Assembly (NCBI GenBank): GCA_028821475.1
Contig: JAPPGB010000071.1
Span: 42,564-106,563, forward strand
DNA: 64,000 nucleotides
Direction of reading: 5' to 3'
Origin: Spirochaetaceae bacterium
GTDB taxonomy: Bacteria > Spirochaetota > Spirochaetia > SZUA-6 > Bin103
Numbering within the stretch: position 1 is the stretch's first letter; every line of letters begins with the position of its first letter. Both the position numbers and the translations under genes were made by a program. A model generated the notes under the pieces. The model saw only the letters and a program-made list of their open reading frames with translations, did not search any database and had not been told where the DNA came from. Positions 58,394-64,000 of the stretch are shown here, piece by piece.

Positions 58394-59545
58394 ATGATGA
58401 CCGGCGACGCCAGCCAAAGCGCGGTCCTGGCGGCCGTAATGGCCGCGGTCGTCGTGTTCGCGTGGCTGGTCAACGGCCTGCTCACGCCCGCGGTGACCCG
58501 TCTCGCCCACCGCCACAAGTGGTACGACATACCGGATTCGCGCAAGCTGCACACCGGCCTGATTCCGCGCATCGGCGGGCTTGGCATCTTCGTTTCCATG
58601 GCGCTGGCGATCGGCTTCGGGTTCGCCGGCCTCGCCCTCCTGGACCGGTTGACGGCGACGCCGGCCGCGCCGCTCATTGCGGCCTCCGTCGGCGTGGCGA
58701 TGATCTTCGGCGTCGGGCTGTACGACGACTTCGTACCGTTGCGCGCGCGCACCAAGCTGCTCCTGCAGGTGATCGCCGCCACCATCGTCGCCGCGAGTGG
58801 AATGCGCGTCGACAGCATCGCCATTCCGCTGCTCGGCAACCTGCACCTCGGCGGCATGGCCGTTCCCCTGACCGTGTTCTGGATCGTGGGAATGACCAAC
58901 TCCGTAAACCTGATCGACGGCATCGACGGCCTGGCCGGAGGCATCTCGGCGATTGCCGCGGCCTGCATGGCGATCATCGCGCTGCTGCAGGGCCACCTGC
59001 TCACCGCCCTGGTGGCGCTGGCGCTGTTCGGCGCGCTTGGCGGATTCCTGCTCTACAACTGGCCGCCGGCGTCGATCTTCATGGGCGACTCGGGCAGCCA
59101 CCTGCTCGGCTTCGCGCTGGCCATTCTCCCGTTCCTGGACATCGGCGGAGCCGCCACCCTGGGCACCCTCGTGGTACCCGCGACGCTGGTGCTGATCCCG
59201 ATCGTGGACTGCGGCGCCGCCACCGTGCGCCGCATCCGCCAACGGCGCTCGGTCGGTTCGGCCGATACGGATCACATTCACTACGTCCTGCGTGCCCTCG
59301 GCATGTCGGACCGCAAGATTCTGCTGGCCGTGTACTCGGTGTGCGGCTACCTGGCCGTGGTGGCGATTACCTCCACCCTGCTGCTGCGCGGCGCAGCGAT
59401 CTACCTGATCATGTTCATGGTGTCTTGGGCCGGGGTGCTGCTCGCCTACGGCATCCTGGTGGCACTGCACGCCCATCGCAAGCAGCGCCGCGGCGAAACC
59501 GGCTTTCAACGCGACGCCGGCAGCAACGGCCCGCGCCAGGCGTAG
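58394..59545 (+). CDS. Undecaprenyl-phosphate sugar-1-phosphate transferase (MraY/WecA/TagO family)
   Basis: This is a 383-residue membrane enzyme with about 10-11 helices. Hallmarks: RHKWYDIPDSRKLHTGLIPR then GGLGIF, the Asp pair in FGVGLYDDFVPLRARTKLLL, VGMTNSVNLIDGIDGLAGG, FMGDSGSHLLGFALA and the His motif TDHIHYVLRALGMSD. These fit WecA/TagO more than MraY. It links a HexNAc-1-phosphate to the lipid carrier to start a surface glycan. A TATAGT box at 58378-58383 lies ten bases before the ATG. The stop codon sits in the loop of a 13-bp hairpin terminator. Confidence 0.9.
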   Translation: MMTGDASQSAVLAAVMAAVVVFAWLVNGLLTPAVTRLAHRHKWYDIPDSRKLHTGLIPRIGGLGIFVSMALAIGFGFAGLALLDRLTATPAAPLIAASVGVAMIFGVGLYDDFVPLRARTKLLLQVIAATIVAASGMRVDSIAIPLLGNLHLGGMAVPLTVFWIVGMTNSVNLIDGIDGLAGGISAIAAACMAIIALLQGHLLTALVALALFGALGGFLLYNWPPASIFMGDSGSHLLGFALAILPFLDIGGAATLGTLVVPATLVLIPIVDCGAATVRRIRQRRSVGSADTDHIHYVLRALGMSDRKILLAVYSVCGYLAVVAITSTLLLRGAAIYLIMFMVSWAGVLLAYGILVALHAHRKQRRGETGFQRDAGSNGPRQA

Positions 59546-59559
59546 CGGCGCGGGCCGTT
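59525..59559. terminator. Terminator hairpin spanning the stop codon of the WecA-like gene
   Basis: A perfect 13-bp stem (AACGGCCCGCGCC / GGCGCGGGCCGTT) has its 9-base loop at 59538-59546, which contains the TAG stop. No T-run follows. It lies between convergent genes and could serve both directions; ribosomes must clear the stem before it folds. Confidence 0.6.
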
Positions 59560-59595
59560 GCCGCCGGCCGCGGCCACCGTCAACCCGACAGTGCG

Positions 59596-60954
59596 TCAGT
59601 CTTCAAGCTGGTACTCACGCATCTTGCGATGCAGGGTCTTGCGGCTGATGCCGAGTATCTCCGCCGTACGCGACTTGTTGCCGTGCTGGTGAGTGAGGGT
59701 GGCGCGGATGATCTCGCGCTCGCCGTGATCGAGCGTGGAGCCGAGCGGAATCCTCACGGCCGGGGCGTCCTGGGCGCGGCGCACCGCGGGCGGCAGGTCG
59801 TGCAGATCGATGGTCGAACCGCGTGCCATTACCACGGCGCTCTCCACGCTGTTCTGCAACTCCCGAACGTTGCCGGGCCACGAGTAGCGGCGCAATGCAC
59901 TGAGGGCGGAGGGCTTGAAACCTGCGAGCTGCTTGCCGTTTTCCTCGGCGAACTCCTTGAGGAATCCCGCCGCGAGCAGTGACACGTCGGCTTGCCGCTC
60001 GCGCAGCGGCGGCACGTCTATGTGCACGACGTTGAGCCGGTAGTACAGGTCGTCGCGGAACGTGCCCTGCTCAATCGCCTGCAGCAGGTCGCGGTTGGTG
60101 GCGGTCACCACGCGCACGTCGGCGGTGATCGTCTCCTCTCCGCCGACTCGCTCGAACGCCCGCTCCTGGAGGATGCGCAGCAGCTTGATCTGGATGTTCT
60201 GGCTTATCTCGCCGATCTCGTCCAGAAATATGGTGCCGCCGTCGGCCAGCTCGAAGCGCCCGCGGCGGCGCGACACCGCACCCGTGAACGCCCCGCGCTC
60301 ATGCCCGAACAACTCGCTCTCCAGCAGCGTCTCGGTGAGTGCGGCGCAGTGCACCTTGACGAACTTGGCGGCGCGCCGCGGCGACAGGGAGTGGATCGCA
60401 TCCGCCACCAGTTCCTTGCCGACGCCGCTCTCGCCGGTGATCAGCACCGAGGCGCGGCTCGGCGCCACCTGCTCCACCACCTCCCACGCCCGCTTCATCG
60501 CCGGGCTGGCGGTGACCAGTTGGTGGGCGGTGCTGCGGCGTTCCAGCTCGCGCTGCAGGGTCAGGTTTTCCAGCATCAACTGGCGGCGCGACAGCGCGCG
60601 CTTGACCAGCAACTCGAGACGGTCCAGGTTGACCGGCTTGGTGAGGAAGTCGTACGCGCCGGCGTGCATGGCGGTGACGGCGCTTTCGATGGTGCCGTGG
60701 CCGGTCAGGATGATCACCGGAATGGCGGGATAAGCGGACACCACGCGGCGCAGCAACTGCTCGCCCGACAGCCCCGGCATTCTCAGGTCGCTTATCACCA
60801 GGTCCACGGCGTCGCGTTCCAATATGCGCACCGCCTCGCTGCCGGTCGCCGACATCAGGGTGTGGTAGCCGGCCAGCGCCAGCGCCTTGCTGAGTCCTTC
60901 GCGGATGTTCTTCTCGTCGTCGACGATCAGGATCGTCATGCGTTCGCCGCTCAT
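59596..60954 (-). CDS. NtrC-type sigma-54-dependent response regulator
   Basis: This is a 452-residue three-domain regulator. The receiver domain has ILIVDDEKNIREGLSKAL and phospho-Asp56 in VISDLRMPG. The AAA+ domain has Walker A GESGVGKE (174-181), ESELFGHERGAFTGA with the sigma-54 loop GAFTGA (221-226), FLDEIGEISQNIQIKLLRIL, and the Arg finger region ATNRDLLQAIEQGTFRDDLY. The Fis-type HTH at the end is NKSRTAEILGISRKTLHRKM. It activates promoters with sigma-54, so an rpoN must exist elsewhere. It is coupled to the kinase gene by an ATGA overlap. The trigger is unknown; Amt lies far away. Confidence 0.95.
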   Translation of the reverse strand: MSGERMTILIVDDEKNIREGLSKALALAGYHTLMSATGSEAVRILERDAVDLVISDLRMPGLSGEQLLRRVVSAYPAIPVIILTGHGTIESAVTAMHAGAYDFLTKPVNLDRLELLVKRALSRRQLMLENLTLQRELERRSTAHQLVTASPAMKRAWEVVEQVAPSRASVLITGESGVGKELVADAIHSLSPRRAAKFVKVHCAALTETLLESELFGHERGAFTGAVSRRRGRFELADGGTIFLDEIGEISQNIQIKLLRILQERAFERVGGEETITADVRVVTATNRDLLQAIEQGTFRDDLYYRLNVVHIDVPPLRERQADVSLLAAGFLKEFAEENGKQLAGFKPSALSALRRYSWPGNVRELQNSVESAVVMARGSTIDLHDLPPAVRRAQDAPAVRIPLGSTLDHGEREIIRATLTHQHGNKSRTAEILGISRKTLHRKMREYQLED

Positions 60955-62147
60955 ACCGCCTCCGCTACGAATCCGAGCAGCCGCTTCTCGGTCTGCGGCA
61001 CCGGGATCGATATGGCGAACGTGCTGCCCGCGCCCGGCTTGCTGTCCAGCTCGATCTCACCCATGTGCTCCTTGACGATCTTGTACACGAGCGTGAGCCC
61101 CAGTCCCGAGCCGAAGTCGCGGGTCGTGAAGTAGGGCTCGAATATCTTGCCCTGGATCTCCGGTGGAATGCCCGGCCCGGTATCGCCGATGCGGATGGTC
61201 ACCGCGTCGGCGCCGGCGAACGATGACACCGACAACACCCGCGGGCGGTCCCCTGACGGCATCTCCACCATCGCCGCGATCGCGTTCTTGATCAGGTTGA
61301 GCAGCGCCTCGCGCAGATAGCGCGGATCCAGCAGCACCCGCGGCAGCTCGCGCGCCAGGTCTTCGCGCAGTTCGATCTCCGCCTCCTTCAGTTCGGGGCG
61401 CAGCAGCCGCAGCAACTCCTCCAGCACCTCGTTCACCTCGCCGCTGGCCAGGTCCACGTTCATGGGACGCACCGCGAACAGGTAGTCGACCACGATCTGA
61501 TTGAGCCGCCCAACCTCCTCTCCGATCACGTCGACCGCGTCGCGAATCGCCTCCCAGGCAACCGCGCCGACTTCGTGCGGCTCGGCGCCGAGGCGCCGCT
61601 CGATCAACTGCAGGTGGATGCCGATGGCGCCAAGCGGATTCTTGATCTCGTGCGCCACGCCGGCGGTCAGCGTGGTCAGCGCGGCCAGCGACTCGGCGCG
61701 GCGCAGGCGCGCCTCGGTGGCGCGTCTCTCGGTAACGTCATCGGCGAGGATCAGGTTGCCGGCCACGTGCCCGTCGTGGACCAGCGGCAGCACTCCGAAG
61801 CTCAACGTGCGCGTCGCACCCGCGCTGATCGTGAACTCACGATCGCGCACCGTGTCACGCCGTTGCACCGTGTCGCGGAGGAATTCTGCGATCTCCTCGT
61901 CGGCGACCGCCTTCCAGACTCGCTGCTGGGCGTATTCGTGGCTGCGCAGCGGCACCAGGCGCACCGCCGCGCGGTTGGCCAGCAGGATGTCGCCGTCCGT
62001 ATTGGTGACCACGATGCCGCGCGCCATGGAATCGAGCACCATGCCCAACAGGTCGTTGTCGGATGCCAACTGGCGGAACAGCCCGCGCAACTGGGGTTGG
62101 TCGATCTTGTCGAGCCGTTCAACGGCCCGCTGATAAAAGCCCCGCAT
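60951..62147 (-). CDS. NtrB-type sensor histidine kinase
   Basis: This 398-residue soluble kinase has no membrane helices. A PAS domain covers about 30-145 (LDSMARGIVVTNTDGDILLA). The HisKA helix with His166 in LTAGVAHEIKNPLGAIGIHL and the ATPase domain (LLNLIKNAIAAM, IRIGDTGPGIPPEI, TRDFGSGLGLTLVYKIVKEH) follow. It phosphorylates the NtrC-type partner encoded next. It starts nine bases after holB ends. A cytoplasmic signal (redox, nitrogen or metabolite) is likely given the lack of membrane segments. Confidence 0.93.
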   Translation of the reverse strand: MRGFYQRAVERLDKIDQPQLRGLFRQLASDNDLLGMVLDSMARGIVVTNTDGDILLANRAAVRLVPLRSHEYAQQRVWKAVADEEIAEFLRDTVQRRDTVRDREFTISAGATRTLSFGVLPLVHDGHVAGNLILADDVTERRATEARLRRAESLAALTTLTAGVAHEIKNPLGAIGIHLQLIERRLGAEPHEVGAVAWEAIRDAVDVIGEEVGRLNQIVVDYLFAVRPMNVDLASGEVNEVLEELLRLLRPELKEAEIELREDLARELPRVLLDPRYLREALLNLIKNAIAAMVEMPSGDRPRVLSVSSFAGADAVTIRIGDTGPGIPPEIQGKIFEPYFTTRDFGSGLGLTLVYKIVKEHMGEIELDSKPGAGSTFAISIPVPQTEKRLLGFVAEAV

Positions 62148-62156
62148 GTCTCCCCG

Positions 62157-63371
62157 TTACCCTCCTCGTACCGTGGCCCCGCTGCGCCTGAGCGCGCCGC
62201 CGAGGCTCTGCAGCGCGTGCCGCGGCTGGATGCGCAGTGCCGCCACCCGCGCCGCGCACTGATCGACCTGGCGCGCCCAATCCTGCAGCAGCGCCGGTGA
62301 GCCGCCGCCGCGCAGGCGTACGCGCAGCTGCTCCGCCAACTCGTCCAGGAACACCAGCAGCCGTTCCCGCTCGACCCGCTGCGGCAGGCCGGCCGCCTCC
62401 GCGTAGCCGCCCGGCGGGCCCGCAACCCAGCCGTCGCGACGGTCGTCCGGAGCGGTGGCGGCGGCCAGAAAGCGCTCCACCTGCTCGCGCAACTCTCCCG
62501 TGTCGACCTCTCCCCAGGACAGGAAAAAGCCGCGCAGCGTGGCCCCCGGCGGCTCCTCGGTGCGAAAGATGCGCGTCAGCACCTCGTGCTGATGGGCAGG
62601 GCTGCGCTCGCGCAGCGCGTACTCGCGCAGCCGGGACCGCAACGTCGGGATCAGGGCATCGGCGCGCCGCGCCAGCAGAACCACGTAGGTGTCGGGCGGG
62701 GGTTCCTCCAGCAACCGCAGCAGCGCGTTGCGCGACGACTCGCCCAGTCCGTCGGCATGCTCGATCAGCACCACCTTGCGGCCCTCCGGATCGGCCAGGT
62801 GCAGCCAGCGCTCGACGTTGCGGATCTGGCTGATCGGCACGTTGTCGGTCTTGACGGTTGCGGCCAGCCTGGCCGCCTGCGCCTCGATCCTGTCACAGCG
62901 CCGGGCAAGGGCGGCGCCGGCCAGCTCCGGGGTCAGTCCTTCCAGCAACTCGTGCAACTCGGTCACCGGCCCGAGCGCCGGCCGCAGCCGCGTCTCGTCG
63001 CCCTCCCACAGGATGCGGTCGTAGCGGCGCGTCAACTTGCGTACGGCGCGCACGAAGAAGAAGTGGGCAGCGGGCGAACTCGACCGGCGCAGCAGATCGG
63101 CGCCGGCGCGGATCTCCGCCAGCCAATAGCGCCAGCCGAGCAGGATCAGGTACGGGTAGCTCAGATCGCGCGCTCTCGTGCACGGCGCACAGGTGCAGCC
63201 CCAGGCGCCGCTGCGCCGGCACGACAACCCGCGTGCCAGTTCCAGCGCCACCGACAGCTTGCCGCTATACGCCGGGCCGCTCAGCAGCAAGGCGCGCGGC
63301 AGACGTCCGGACGCCAGCTCCGCTCTCAGCACGCCGGTAACGGCGGCGTGGCCTATGATGTTCTCGAACAC
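62157..63371 (-). CDS. holB: DNA polymerase III delta-prime-like clamp-loader subunit
   Basis: This is a 404-residue AAA+ protein. The N-terminus FENIIGHAAVTGVLRAELAS is followed by a degenerate P-loop GPAYSGK (32-38) and a four-Cys zinc module (Cys50, 58, 60, 63). The clamp-loader hallmarks are IRNVERWLHLADPEGRKVVL, ALLRLLEEPPPDTYVVLLAR (SRC-like region RSRLREYAL). It is longer than E. coli HolB because of an insertion at about 70-150 (WRYWLAEIRAGADLLRRSSS) and a long C-terminus. It follows cvpA by nine bases and precedes the sensor kinase. Confidence 0.85.
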   Translation of the reverse strand: MFENIIGHAAVTGVLRAELASGRLPRALLLSGPAYSGKLSVALELARGLSCRRSGAWGCTCAPCTRARDLSYPYLILLGWRYWLAEIRAGADLLRRSSSPAAHFFFVRAVRKLTRRYDRILWEGDETRLRPALGPVTELHELLEGLTPELAGAALARRCDRIEAQAARLAATVKTDNVPISQIRNVERWLHLADPEGRKVVLIEHADGLGESSRNALLRLLEEPPPDTYVVLLARRADALIPTLRSRLREYALRERSPAHQHEVLTRIFRTEEPPGATLRGFFLSWGEVDTGELREQVERFLAAATAPDDRRDGWVAGPPGGYAEAAGLPQRVERERLLVFLDELAEQLRVRLRGGGSPALLQDWARQVDQCAARVAALRIQPRHALQSLGGALRRSGATVRGG

Positions 63372-63380
63372 GCCAACACG

Positions 63381-63875
63381 CTAGATGAACGGCGCCTCCC
63401 GCGCGGACGGCAGCGCCGGGAACGGCATGATGTCGAGCAACCGCGGCAACAGCAGTTCCTGCACCAACGAGTCGGCAAACCACGACTCGACATCGACCAG
63501 GGTCTGCACGTGCAGGACGAACAGCAGGAGGTAGACCACGATCAGCCCCTCGGCGGCCCCCACCGCCAGCCCGAGGATGCGATCGAGCCCCCTCAGGCGC
63601 ATCGAGTTGAACAAACTCTCGAACAACGCCTCCACCAGCTTGACCAGCAGGTAGCCGGCTACGAACAGCACCAGGGAGGCGACCACAACGTTCCACCAGC
63701 CGTCGCCCCACCACTCGGCAAGTTGGCGTGCGGCCAGCGGGTGGCCGATGAAGGCGGCGGCAAGTCCCGCCGCCACCGCGCCGACGGAGAACACTTCCGC
63801 CACGAAACCGCGCACCGCCGCCCGTATTCCCGCCGCCAGCAGGATGACGCCGCAGACCACGTCGATGGCCGCCAT
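63381..63875 (-). CDS. cvpA: CvpA family membrane protein
   Basis: This is a 164-residue protein with four membrane helices (VVCGVILLAAGIRAAVRGFV, SVGAVAAGLAAAFIGHPLAA, VVVASLVLFVAGYLLVKLVE, GLAVGAAEGLIVVYLLLFVL), the CvpA layout. The family is linked to colicin V production and, in several bacteria, to envelope stress tolerance. ATG 63875 has GGAG ahead and overlaps the stop of an upstream frame (TGATG). The same frame stays open to the adapter and would give a false N-terminus Met-Cys-Ile-Arg-Asp from adapter bases; that part is artefact. Confidence 0.88.
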   Translation of the reverse strand: MAAIDVVCGVILLAAGIRAAVRGFVAEVFSVGAVAAGLAAAFIGHPLAARQLAEWWGDGWWNVVVASLVLFVAGYLLVKLVEALFESLFNSMRLRGLDRILGLAVGAAEGLIVVYLLLFVLHVQTLVDVESWFADSLVQELLLPRLLDIMPFPALPSAREAPFI

Positions 63876-63981
63876 CACTCCGCTCCGGCACCGGGGCCGG
63901 GTGCCGCGCTCCGGCCCGCGGCGTGCCCGTCGCCGCCGGTCCTCGCGACGATCGCCGCGATGCGCCGCGCCGCCGCGCGGC
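63875..63981 (-). CDS. C-terminal end of an unidentified protein upstream of cvpA (partial)
   Basis: On the minus strand the frame RRIAAIVARTGGDGHAAGRS ends with Ala/Pro/Gly-rich residues and a TGA that overlaps the cvpA ATG by one base. Such an overlap suggests a real upstream gene in the same operon, cut by the contig end. Only about 34 residues are visible and no family can be named. Confidence 0.35.
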
Positions 63982-63983
63982 CG

Positions 63984-64000
63984 GTCTCTTATACACAAAT
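63984..64000. other. Nextera/Tn5 mosaic-end adapter remnant at the contig end
   Basis: GTCTCTTATACACA (63984-63997) matches the Tn5 mosaic-end adapter used in transposase-based library preparation; the last three bases deviate. It is not genomic sequence. Confidence 0.9.

Noticed and set aside
1..64000. CRISPR array or cas genes
   Set aside because: No regularly spaced direct repeats of 24-40 bases with unique spacers and no cas-like proteins were found. The tandem repeats seen lack spacers.
1..64000. Complete insertion sequence or prophage
   Set aside because: No transposase, integrase or phage structural gene is recognisable. The inverted repeat at 47689 and the gene debris are the only possible traces of mobile elements.

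Overview
The window is a very GC-rich bacterial chromosome segment, probably from a metagenome-assembled genome: the last 17 bases are a Tn5/Nextera adapter remnant, so position 64000 is a contig end. The best taxonomic clue is the 87-residue GroES at 48718. It has the shortened roof loop and wording I know from treponemal and borrelial GroES, which points to a high-GC spirochaete. The Pst, Amt and NtrBC-type genes and a diaminopimelate/lysine pathway fit a Gram-negative-type heterotroph. The taxonomy is an inference.

Left part (1-26.9 kb): a catabolic and uptake landscape. It holds a flavin monooxygenase - two amidohydrolases - VOC operon, a decayed McrBC restriction locus with further gene debris, an HNH endonuclease, an LplABC-type sugar importer, an intact AAA ATPase-DUF4276 pair (candidate defence), two type I sulfatases, an oligopeptide-type ABC importer (SBP, terminator, two permeases), two phytanoyl-CoA dioxygenase-like genes, a Gfo/Idh/MocA oxidoreductase, and an iolD - transaldolase - sulfatase operon.

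Middle (26.9-47 kb): a tRNA-Val placed directly in front of a dioxygenase gene, VapBC, an MscS channel, Amt, pstC-pstA-pstB-phoU (without pstS), a solitary ABC ATPase, a UvrD/PcrA helicase, pyruvate phosphate dikinase and a Uma2-family nuclease. These are followed by a lower-GC island with a decayed transglutaminase and a Cap4-like nuclease plus helical-repeat protein pair, then a histidine phosphatase and a primary-type sigma factor.

Right part (47-64 kb): housekeeping genes. It holds a SEC-C protein, groS, a RadC/JAMM-DinG fusion helicase, a lysine-riboswitch-controlled operon asd-lysC-lysA-dapF-dapL, a J-domain protein, a WecA/TagO-type transferase, an NtrB/NtrC-type two-component pair, holB and cvpA.

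Three themes run through the window. First, defence-like loci sit in visibly lower-GC patches and are partly broken. Second, several genes have a sigma-70 promoter whose -10 box ends only about 5-12 bases before the start codon, so leaderless or nearly leaderless mRNAs look common. Third, short tandem duplications recur exactly at gene ends: the pstB start, the mscS end, the SEC-C gene end and the binding-protein gene end.
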